Assembly: GCA_013203525.1 (NCBI GenBank)
Contig: JABMQB010000927.1
Span: 1-11,184, forward strand
Length of the DNA: 11,184 nt
Source of the DNA: Mariniphaga sp.
GTDB taxonomy: Bacteria > Bacteroidota > Bacteroidia > Bacteroidales > Prolixibacteraceae
Reading direction: 5' to 3'
A program made the position numbers and the translations under genes. Below are positions 1-6,571 of this stretch, in pieces. The stretch's first letter is position 1; each line of letters opens with the position of its first letter. A model generated the notes under the pieces. That model was given only the letters and a program-made list of their open reading frames with translations. It searched no databases and was not told where the DNA came from.

Positions 1-15
1 CTACAATTATATCGA

Positions 16-1602
16 ATGAATTTATTATCAAATACATACTTTGCCCTATTCCTGATAATTGCAATTGGATTTATTATAGGAAGGATTAAAATCAAAGGAT
101 TATCGCTGGATTCTTCCGCTATTATTTTTGTTGCATTAATATTTGGGCATTATGGAGTAATTATTCCTTCAGATTTTCAATATCTTGGATTGGTCCTCTT
201 TATTTTCACCATTGGTATTCAGGCTGGCCCAGGGTTTTTTGATTCATTTAAAAAAGAAGGAAGGAAGCTTTCTTCTTTAGCCACGATACTGGTTATTTCT
301 GCTGCTACATTCGCAATTCTTTCAATTCTGTTTTTCGATATTGATAAAAACATTGCCATTGGCTTACTAACCGGATCGCTTACCAGTACCCCAGGTTTAG
401 CAGCCGCAATCGATTATACAAAATCTCCGCTTGCATCAATAGGTTATGGTGTGGCATATCCCCTTGGTGTGATTGGGGTTATTTTATTTATCCGATTTAT
501 ACCCATTCTGTTACGAACTTCAGTTAAAAAAGCTGAACATGAACTTGATATAATATCAAAGGAGAATTTCCCTGAAATTGAAAAGAAAAATTTTATAGTA
601 GAGAATGATAATATCGATGGTAAATCGATTGGTGAATTGCGTATTCGGTATATTACAAATGCTGTGATTTCGAGAGTTGTAAAGGATGGACATGCACACA
701 TACCAACACCACAAACTGTATTAAATCATGGCGACCTGATAAAAGCAGTGGGCACTGCCGAAGCTCTTGAGAGTATCAAATTGCTAATCGGACACGAAAC
801 CGATCAAGAAATTGGGCTTGACCCGGAATACGATGTTAATACAGTACTGGTAACAAATAAAGAGGTAGTTAATATGACTATTGCCCAAATTAACCTGCTA
901 CATACATACAATGCAACAATTACACGAATTCGAAGATCCGGAATTGATATTTCACCTACCCCGGATTTAAAGCTCAGGTTTGGAGACAAATTGGTAATTG
1001 CCTGTAACAAAGCTCATATGCTAATGGTAACAAGAATTTTTGGAAACGATGATAAACGCCTTTCCGATACTGATATTCTTCCAATTGCTATTGGAATTAT
1101 TATGGGTGTATTGATTGGTAAAATAAGTATCAATTTTGGATCATTTACTTTTGGATTGGGATTAACCGGTGGAATACTTCTTTTCGCACTTATAATTAGC
1201 CGGATTGGAAAAACCGGGCCAATCATTTGGACCATGTCGGGTGCGGCAAACCAACTACTTCGGCAAGTTGGATTAATACTTTTTCTGGCAGCAGTTGGAA
1301 CCAGTGCCGGAGCACATATTGTTGAAACTTTCCAAAATTATGGGATCAGCCTGTTTTTAATTGGTGCAGTTATTACAATACTTCCAATGCTAATTACTGC
1401 TTTTGTTGGAAAATGGCTTTATAAAATGAACATCCTTCAGTTAATGGGAGCAATCACAGGAAGTATGACCAGTACACCAGGGTTGGCAGCTGCCGATTCG
1501 ATAAGTGACTCAAATGCACCGGCTATTGCTTATGCAACGGTTTATCCGGTAGCAATGGTACTTTTAATAATTGTTGTGCAAATTATTGCAGCAATAATAT
1601 AA
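16..1602 (+). CDS. AspT/YidE/YbjL-type transporter with two central RCK_C domains
   Basis: A 528-residue inner-membrane protein with the architecture of the aspartate:alanine exchanger (AspT/YidE/YbjL) family. An N-terminal membrane half (about residues 5-170) is followed by two soluble RCK_C (TrkA-C-like) domains (about 193-262 and 272-344) and a second membrane half (about 352-527). The two membrane halves are related: GLLTGSLTSTPGLAAA at 116-131 recurs as GAITGSMTSTPGLAAA at 478-493, the family's duplicated STPGLAAA signature. Length fits the family (roughly 530-560). The reading frame stays open to the window edge, but the ATG at 16 gives a natural hydrophobic start, so the gene looks complete. 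RCK_C domains usually bind small ligands and gate transport. The substrate cannot be read from sequence; an amino acid or dicarboxylate is only a family-level guess. It converges on the broken thioredoxin-like gene with 11 nt between stops. Confidence 0.88.
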   Translation: MNLLSNTYFALFLIIAIGFIIGRIKIKGLSLDSSAIIFVALIFGHYGVIIPSDFQYLGLVLFIFTIGIQAGPGFFDSFKKEGRKLSSLATILVISAATFAILSILFFDIDKNIAIGLLTGSLTSTPGLAAAIDYTKSPLASIGYGVAYPLGVIGVILFIRFIPILLRTSVKKAEHELDIISKENFPEIEKKNFIVENDNIDGKSIGELRIRYITNAVISRVVKDGHAHIPTPQTVLNHGDLIKAVGTAEALESIKLLIGHETDQEIGLDPEYDVNTVLVTNKEVVNMTIAQINLLHTYNATITRIRRSGIDISPTPDLKLRFGDKLVIACNKAHMLMVTRIFGNDDKRLSDTDILPIAIGIIMGVLIGKISINFGSFTFGLGLTGGILLFALIISRIGKTGPIIWTMSGAANQLLRQVGLILFLAAVGTSAGAHIVETFQNYGISLFLIGAVITILPMLITAFVGKWLYKMNILQLMGAITGSMTSTPGLAAADSISDSNAPAIAYATVYPVAMVLLIIVVQIIAAII

Positions 1603-1613
1603 TTATTTCTATC

Positions 1614-2116
1614 TTATTTATAATTATCAGGATCTAATGCTGCCGGCGACCACTGCTTAAAAAACTGCATAACTTTTTTCTTACTATATGAACCATCTTC
1701 TTCCAAAAAAGCGGTATTTTGAGTGTGTATTCTATCTCCTTTGGCATCGAGAATAACAAAAACCGGAAACCCAAAACGTTGTGGAAAATCAAGCTTTGCC
1801 AACAATTCTTCATTTTTACTTTCAGGGCTATAGTTAACTTTAACAACCACAAAATTATCCCCAACAAGACTACTTATTTCCTAATCGGCACCAACAAAAT
1901 TATGGAACTTTACACACCATGAACACCAATTCCCTCCAACCTGAAGAAAAACATGTTTCCTTTCGGATAATGCTTTTTCACTGGCTTCTGTCACTTCATC
2001 CATGGCATTAGCATCAGGATTATATATACTTATATTCTGTGCATTCAACCCAGAAAAACAAATAATCCGGCAATAATCAGCAAAGCTGATATCTTAATTT
2101 TCGCTTTATTATGCAT
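1614..2116 (-). pseudogene. Broken secreted thioredoxin-like protein gene
   Basis: Read on the minus strand from an ATG at 2116-2114, this is a thioredoxin-fold protein of about 167 codons with two lesions. The first frame gives a hydrophobic signal peptide (MHNKAKIKISALLIIAG...FVFLG) that ends at TGA 2047-2045. Shifting frame by one base there continues it as LNAQNISIYNPDANAMDE, with a plausible signal-peptidase site after NA. The shifted frame runs through the active site NWCSWCVKFHNF (CxxC, Cys-Ser-Trp-Cys) and then meets TAG at 1883-1881. Beyond it the same frame continues as EISSLVGDNFVVVKVNY..., FGFPVFVILD (the cis-Pro region) and ends at TAA 1616-1614. Both lesions are visible directly; calling it a pseudogene rather than sequencing error is inference. 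It starts 11 nt after the GH32 stop on the same strand, so it was probably cotranscribed with it. An intact protein would be a periplasmic thiol-disulfide oxidoreductase. Confidence 0.82.
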
Positions 2117-2127
2117 TATCTTCTAAT

Positions 2128-3579
2128 TTATTTTTCTCTCCAGGCTGAGTTCATTTCATACACATCCAACCTATCAATCACTAGTTCTCCCCCACGTGAA
2201 ATAAATTCCATTGTTTTGTTTTCCTCTAAAGGTGTAATACATGAAGACATTACAAGTTGCCCATTGTTTGCATATATTTCCAATGAAGACCTATCTAATA
2301 GTATTTCCAATTGTATTTTACCATCAATAGGTAACAAAGGGGCAGTTTTCCCAAGGCAAGTCAAAACTCCTCGCTGCACGCTATACAGCAACTCAATACC
2401 CGGAGTTTTTTTCCCATGCCTGAGCATAAAACCAAAGCTATTGGCGGTTTTCAGGTCAAAAGTGCCAATAATATGGTAACAATCACCTTTTAATTTTTTC
2501 AGGATATTATCTTTAATACCTGGAATTATATTCCTGTTTTCCCAATGGTAATCTTTCCCATGCAATATTTCAATTTCAGAAACTGGTTTTCGAATCAAAT
2601 GAATATTATTTCCTGATTTTGTTAACGATAATTCTGAAGGGAAAGTCATTTGCCCGTTAAATGGCATTTCAGGAAACTCACCACCCTTCATCCAGGCTAT
2701 TTGAATTGTCCGTCCGTCTTGCTCAGGAATATTGCTCCATGTCTGGGTTGCATAATAGTTTTTACCTAAATCACTTTTCATTTTCCCTGTTTCGGGTATA
2801 AATTGTTCTCCATTAAATATGCCAATCAAATATGATCCATCTCCATCAAAAAGTACCCATCGGGTATCATCGAGCCTGTTGTTAACCGGGAGCTCAACCA
2901 AATCGGGGCACTCATAAAATCCCGGAATATGATTTTTATATTCCCATTTAATCAAGTTTTCTGAAATATAAAATGAAAAACCCTGCTGTTTTTCCAAGCC
3001 GTTTGGTTTTCGCCAAAGAACCATAACCCACTTTTCTGATTGTTGATGCCAAAAAACTTTAGGATCACGCGCATCATCTTTTTCATCAAAAGGAATTACG
3101 GGATTCCCATCATACTTTTCCCAGGTTCTGCCTTTATCGTTGCTATATGCAATACGTTGCCCGCAATTAAAACTTGTATAAAATGCAACCAAAGTCTTTT
3201 CTTCACCAGCTTGTTTCCCAAGCACATTGCTTTTGTCAACAATTGCGCTTCCCGAAAAAGCAGTACACATTACTGTATCCTCTGAATTGTTATCAGGATA
3301 AAGGGCTATTGGCAAATGCTCCCAATGAACCAAATCGTTTGATACCGCATGCCCCCAATGCATAAATCCCCATTCATTTCCCTTCGGATTATGTTGATAA
3401 AACAAATGATATTCGCCTTCATAATAAACTAAACCATTGGGATCGTTGTGCCAGTTTTTTTCAGGAGTAAAATGAAATTGTGGCCTGTAAAGTTCATTAT
3501 AGTATTCTTTATCAGGCTTTGAGGAAACAAATAATAATGCCAGTATTACAAAAATATAAAAGGTCAGATTACTTTTCAT
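2128..3579 (-). CDS. Secreted GH32 fructan hydrolase (levanase/fructanase type)
   Basis: A 483-residue glycoside hydrolase family 32 enzyme cleaving beta-fructofuranosyl bonds in fructans or sucrose. All catalytic landmarks of the five-bladed propeller are present: WHNDPNG with the nucleophile Asp46, FSGSAIVD at 108-115, RDP at 171-173 with the transition-state Asp172, and ECPDL at 223-227 with the acid/base Glu223. The C-terminal part (about 340-475) fits the GH32 beta-sandwich. An N-terminal hydrophobic segment (residues 5-19) ends in VSS before charged residues. It has no lipobox Cys, so an ordinary signal peptide and a periplasmic or secreted location are expected. There is no T9SS tail. 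Levan versus inulin specificity, and endo versus exo action, cannot be decided. No SusC/SusD or fructan sensor gene is in the window, so this is not visibly part of a utilization locus. It is transcribed divergently from the metalloprotease and precedes the broken thioredoxin-like gene. Confidence 0.93.
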   Translation of the reverse strand: MKSNLTFYIFVILALLFVSSKPDKEYYNELYRPQFHFTPEKNWHNDPNGLVYYEGEYHLFYQHNPKGNEWGFMHWGHAVSNDLVHWEHLPIALYPDNNSEDTVMCTAFSGSAIVDKSNVLGKQAGEEKTLVAFYTSFNCGQRIAYSNDKGRTWEKYDGNPVIPFDEKDDARDPKVFWHQQSEKWVMVLWRKPNGLEKQQGFSFYISENLIKWEYKNHIPGFYECPDLVELPVNNRLDDTRWVLFDGDGSYLIGIFNGEQFIPETGKMKSDLGKNYYATQTWSNIPEQDGRTIQIAWMKGGEFPEMPFNGQMTFPSELSLTKSGNNIHLIRKPVSEIEILHGKDYHWENRNIIPGIKDNILKKLKGDCYHIIGTFDLKTANSFGFMLRHGKKTPGIELLYSVQRGVLTCLGKTAPLLPIDGKIQLEILLDRSSLEIYANNGQLVMSSCITPLEENKTMEFISRGGELVIDRLDVYEMNSAWREK

Positions 3580-3631
3580 TTGTATTTTATTTTGAGCCTC
3601 CTAAACTACAAAAATCTGTCTATTTTTCAGG

Positions 3632-3642
3632 AGTATCATACT
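3632..3642. repeat. Palindrome AGTATcATACT upstream of the GH32 gene
   Basis: Perfect 5-bp arms surround a single central base. One G-T wobble and one G-C pair at 3630-3631/3643-3644 extend it to seven pairs. It lies 53 nt upstream of the GH32 start and could be a repressor or activator site, but short AT-rich palindromes are common by chance. Confidence 0.25.
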
Positions 3643-3658
3643 TCAATTTTGTAATACC

Positions 3659-3671
3659 TGATTATTAATCA
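3659..3671. repeat. Palindrome TGATTAtTAATCA in the divergent region
   Basis: Perfect 6-bp arms flank a single central T, about 80 nt upstream of the GH32 start and 161 nt upstream of the metalloprotease start. The geometry suits a dimeric regulator, but no regulator gene is nearby and no second copy was noticed, so operator function is only a possibility. Confidence 0.25.
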
Positions 3672-3831
3672 TATTATGAAAATCAGAATTTAAATTTTGT
3701 TTTCATTTACGAATTATTTAAATTAAATATCATTGTCAAAATGCAGACATAAATTTTCGCATAAAAAGTGTAAATTTCGAATCTTTTTTGAAAACAAATT
3801 GTTGTACAAAAAATTGATTGAATTTTAATAA

Positions 3832-6312
3832 ATGAAAAAATATATCATATTGTTGTTATTATCCCTTACTATTCTGCAAACTACATCAGGGAAAAAAGGA
3901 TGGGAAAAAATTAATGTTATTCCTCAGCAAAGTGTTTGTTATTCTTCTGGAAAAGTTGAAAAAGGATTTATTCCACCTCCTGAGCATATAGTAAACAGGT
4001 TAAAATCGGGAGATGAAAAAACTTCCAATATCATTGTAACTTATATTGATTTTCCGGACTCAGTAAAAAGTTCATTTGAATATGCTATAGGCATTTGGGA
4101 ACAACTTATTGAGTCAGATGTCCCAATTTATATAACTGCACGTTGGAGCAACATGAGTGTAAATACCCTTGCAAGTTGTGGACCAACAGGTTATTATAGG
4201 AACCTGGATAATTTTTACTACAGAAATAAATTTTACCCTGTTGCGGTTGCTGAAAAAATTAATGGTGTTGAAATAACAGGAGAAAATTCTCCTGATGTAT
4301 CAGCAACATTTAATAAAAATGTTGATTGGTATACTGGTACTGATGGCAATTGCCCGGATGAATTAACAGATCTTGTATCAGTTGTTTTGCATGAAATGGC
4401 TCATGGATTAGGATTTACTGGTTTTTTATATGCTGAAGAAGAATCAGGTGAATATTATGATCCACCTGGAATATTTGACCAATATGTAGCAAACTATCAA
4501 AAACAATATCTAATCGATACAAGTCTATTTAATAATCCCTCAGCTGAATTATTTGAACAGCTGGTTTCAAATGCTCTTTATTTCAGAAGCCCGGCAACCT
4601 TATTCGAGGGCAACGGTATAGCCCCCAGGTTATTTTCACCTTCCTCATGGGATGATGGTTCAAGTGTTTATCACTTAAATGAAAATTCGTACAGGGCAGG
4701 AAATATAAATTCAATGATGACCCCTTTTGCTGGACTTGGTGAAGCTGTGCATAATCCTGGTCCAATTGCAATGGCTATTCTGGCGGATATTGGATGGAAA
4801 AATCTATTTATCAGACACGATGAACACAAAGATATTGAGGTAGTTACTGAGCCTGTAATAATTGAAGCATCAATTGAAAGTGACTATGAACTTGATTCAA
4901 CTTTATTATTTGTTTATTACTCTTCAGATTTCTTTAGCACCTATGATTCTGTTTTTATGGTGCCAACAGCAAAAGCAACAATTTTCAGTTCCGATTTATC
5001 AATAAATATTGAGCAAGGGATTGTTTCATATTATATTTCAGCAACTGATAAAAAACAAAGAACTTTTAATTCTCCATCAACTGCCCCCGACAGTACTTAT
5101 ATTCTTAGGATAGGGCCGGATGAATTCTCGCCTGTCATAAATCACCAACCAAGAGAATTTATTTTAACAAGTTCTTCATCCATGCAAATTTCAGCACTTG
5201 CAAATGACAACATCGGAATTGATTCTGTTTGGGTAGAATATTTATATAATATGCAATTCCCCCAATCACAAGGCATGGTTAATGATTCATCAAACAGTTA
5301 TACTGGATTTTTAAATTTAGAACCTTTTCAGCTTGTGGAAGGAGATTCAATAAGTTATCGAATAGTAGCAAAAGATATCTCCTCAAACCAAAATATCTCA
5401 TTTCTTCCTGAAGAAGAATATTTTGTTGTTAGGATTGAAGATGTTTTTGAACCACTTACTCATTATCAAAACGATTTTAACGACCTGTCTAATACCGATT
5501 TTATCCATGTTGATTTCGAAATCAAAAAAACAAAAGAATTTATTGATGGTGCCTTACATAGTTTGCACCCGTATTTAAGCCCTGAACAAGATGATATGTA
5601 TTTTAATTATACTTCGCAATTGAAATACCCGATTGTTTTGCTCGAAGGTGGACAAATGAATTACGATGAAATTGTACTTTTAGAGCCCGGAGAAGCAGGA
5701 ACTGTTTTTGGCGATTTGGAATTCTGGGATTTTGCAATTGTAGAGGGGAGTATTGACAATGGTGAATCATGGTTACCATTAGCAGATGGTTATGATTCAA
5801 GAAGTAATTTAACCTGGGTAATAGAATACAACAATGGAATAAATGGGGAAGGGAATTCAACAACAACGGGAAAAAAAGAGATGTTTATTCGTAACAATAT
5901 TGATTTACTTGAAAATGGAAATTTTTCAGCCGGAGACACAATTCTTATGAGATTTAGGTTATTTTCTGATCCTTACGCGAATGGCTGGGGATGGATAATT
6001 GATAATCTTCGTATCCAAAATTTTGTATCAGTAGAGAATCAAATTCCTGTTTCTCCAGGAGAATTCCGGATATATCCAAATCCTTTTAATAATTTGGTAA
6101 CAATTGAATTAAATACAGATATCAAAATAAAAAACATCCACATTGTTGTTTATGATGGCTACGGAAGAAATATTTTAAACAAACCTATTTATAATGTAAT
6201 TTCAGGGTTTAAAGAAACCCTTGATTTATCAGAATTAAATGCTGGAATATATTTAATTCAGGTTTTTGGTGAAGGACAAAGGCTCCTCTCCAGAAAAATC
6301 ATTAAACAATAA
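3832..6312 (+). CDS. Secreted HExxH metalloprotease with T9SS C-terminal sorting domain
   Basis: An 826-residue exported multidomain protein. It begins with a signal peptide (about 1-20, MKKYIILLLLSLTILQTTSG). The predicted peptidase domain (about 50-325) contains HEMAHGLGF, with His187 and His191 as likely zinc ligands and Glu188 as the general base. An NSMMTP segment at 293-298 resembles a Met-turn, and the domain closes with ILADIGW (316-322), a common end in related secreted peptidases. Cys116 and Cys174 could form a disulfide. Two Ig-like regions follow (about 335-430 and 435-540), then a jelly-roll/MAM-like region (about 545-735). The type IX sorting domain (about 744-826) shows FRIYPNPF at 745-752, LNAGIYLIQV near 802-811 and a basic end (RKIIKQ), so cell-surface display or release through T9SS is expected. 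The classical metzincin third His, at position 197, is Gly, so the third metal ligand is unclear. Substrate unknown. Start: ATG at 3832, no Shine-Dalgarno. Confidence 0.85.
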   Translation: MKKYIILLLLSLTILQTTSGKKGWEKINVIPQQSVCYSSGKVEKGFIPPPEHIVNRLKSGDEKTSNIIVTYIDFPDSVKSSFEYAIGIWEQLIESDVPIYITARWSNMSVNTLASCGPTGYYRNLDNFYYRNKFYPVAVAEKINGVEITGENSPDVSATFNKNVDWYTGTDGNCPDELTDLVSVVLHEMAHGLGFTGFLYAEEESGEYYDPPGIFDQYVANYQKQYLIDTSLFNNPSAELFEQLVSNALYFRSPATLFEGNGIAPRLFSPSSWDDGSSVYHLNENSYRAGNINSMMTPFAGLGEAVHNPGPIAMAILADIGWKNLFIRHDEHKDIEVVTEPVIIEASIESDYELDSTLLFVYYSSDFFSTYDSVFMVPTAKATIFSSDLSINIEQGIVSYYISATDKKQRTFNSPSTAPDSTYILRIGPDEFSPVINHQPREFILTSSSSMQISALANDNIGIDSVWVEYLYNMQFPQSQGMVNDSSNSYTGFLNLEPFQLVEGDSISYRIVAKDISSNQNISFLPEEEYFVVRIEDVFEPLTHYQNDFNDLSNTDFIHVDFEIKKTKEFIDGALHSLHPYLSPEQDDMYFNYTSQLKYPIVLLEGGQMNYDEIVLLEPGEAGTVFGDLEFWDFAIVEGSIDNGESWLPLADGYDSRSNLTWVIEYNNGINGEGNSTTTGKKEMFIRNNIDLLENGNFSAGDTILMRFRLFSDPYANGWGWIIDNLRIQNFVSVENQIPVSPGEFRIYPNPFNNLVTIELNTDIKIKNIHIVVYDGYGRNILNKPIYNVISGFKETLDLSELNAGIYLIQVFGEGQRLLSRKIIKQ

Positions 6313-6399
6313 TAAGATTATTCAAATTCAAATAGGAAAACAATTTTAACATTTCTTATTTTTAAAAACGATCAAATACCATTATTTAAAATATATATT

Positions 6400-6407
6400 T
6401 ATATTTG
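6400..6407 (+). promoter_or_regulatory. Candidate Bacteroidota -7 box (TATATTTG) for the aromatic operon
   Basis: This is an exact match to the Bacteroidota primary-sigma -7 consensus TAnnTTTG, 18 nt upstream of the leader-peptide ATG. Transcription would start near 6413-6416 and give a leader RNA of roughly 140-160 nt before tyrA. A clear -33 TTTG partner is not visible at the expected distance, which lowers confidence. Its position is what an attenuator-controlled operon requires. Confidence 0.5.
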
Positions 6408-6425
6408 CTAACATATTAATTGAAT

Positions 6426-6494
6426 ATGAAAAAATATAACAACAATTATTATTTCTGGTATTTTTATTTTGATTCTCTGAAAGAGATCGGGTAA
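6426..6494 (+). CDS. Aromatic-rich leader peptide (22 aa) of the tyrA operon
   Basis: A short ORF running from ATG 6426-6428 to TAA 6492-6494. Nine of its 22 residues are aromatic: Tyr4, 8, 9, 12 and 14, Phe10, 13 and 15, and Trp11. Residues 8-15 (YYFWYFYF) are an unbroken aromatic run. This composition is improbable by chance and matches the logic of leader peptides such as PheL and TrpL, in which ribosomes stall when the cognate charged tRNAs are scarce. Using all three aromatic amino acids fits the downstream genes, which include the common first step of the pathway. The ORF lies 18 nt after a TATATTTG box and 26 nt before an intrinsic terminator hairpin. No Shine-Dalgarno sequence is visible, as is usual in Bacteroidota. 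The peptide itself probably has no function other than being translated. Its role is inferred from sequence and context. Confidence 0.8.
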   Translation: MKKYNNNYYFWYFYFDSLKEIG

Positions 6495-6553
6495 TACCAT
6501 ATTGTTGTTAAAAGATATGCAAAGGGTTCCGATTTAATCAGAGCCCTTTTTTT
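6437..6553 (+). promoter_or_regulatory. Candidate transcription attenuator with alternative RNA stems
   Basis: Three pairings can be read by eye. Stem 1:2 is TAACAACAAT (6437-6446, inside the leader ORF) with ATTGTTGTTA (6501-6510), ten perfect pairs. The candidate antiterminator is AGATCGGG (6484-6491) with TCCGATTT (6528-6535), eight pairs including two G-U. The terminator is 6521-6529 with 6541-6549. The antiterminator uses terminator bases 6528-6529 and its loop, and would form a pseudoknot with stem 1:2, so it competes with both. A ribosome at the leader stop codon (6492-6494) would cover 6484-6491 and favour termination. One stalled on the early aromatic codons (from 6447) would block 6437-6446 and leave most of 6484-6491 free, favouring read-through into tyrA. 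Pairings are seen in the sequence; the mechanism is inferred from known amino-acid attenuators. Confidence 0.65.
6521..6553 (+). terminator. Intrinsic terminator before tyrA (attenuator hairpin)
   Basis: AAAGGGTTC (6521-6529) pairs with GAGCCCTTT (6541-6549) over nine positions, with one G-U, around an 11-nt loop. Seven consecutive T bases follow from 6547 to 6553. The hairpin ends 18 nt upstream of the tyrA ATG and lies downstream of the leader ORF, not directly after the metalloprotease gene 200 nt away. It is therefore better explained as a regulated attenuator than as the protease gene's terminator. It could still do both jobs if transcription reads through from upstream. Confidence 0.78.
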
Positions 6554-6571
6554 ATTACTAAAAATTTAGAA

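Larger units (their letters stand above)
3580..3831. promoter_or_regulatory. Divergent intergenic region, GH32 versus metalloprotease
   Basis: This 252-bp, very AT-rich stretch separates the two divergent starts and must hold both promoters. No exact TAnnTTTG box was found on either strand. The nearest candidates are TAAATTTC at 3771-3778 (plus strand, about 53 nt before the metalloprotease ATG) and a TAGTTTAG near 3596-3603 read on the minus strand; both have one mismatch. Two small palindromes (3632-3642 and 3659-3671) lie 53-92 nt upstream of the GH32 start. I see no small ORF or RNA gene here. Confidence 0.45.

Noticed and set aside
1634..1867. A second minus-strand frame overlapping the thioredoxin-like remnant
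   Set aside because: The overlapping frame ending at 1614 gives the conserved thioredoxin-fold sequence; this one is an out-of-frame shadow.
2111..2479. A 122-codon open frame on the plus strand
   Set aside because: It is antisense to the 3' half of the clearly functional GH32 gene, has low-complexity Ser/Ile/Pro-rich composition and shows no recognisable domain.
6311..6360. AATAAGA (6311-6317) and TCTTATT (6354-6360) as a terminator for the metalloprotease gene
   Set aside because: Seven mostly A-T pairs around a 36-nt loop would be too unstable, and the following T run is short.
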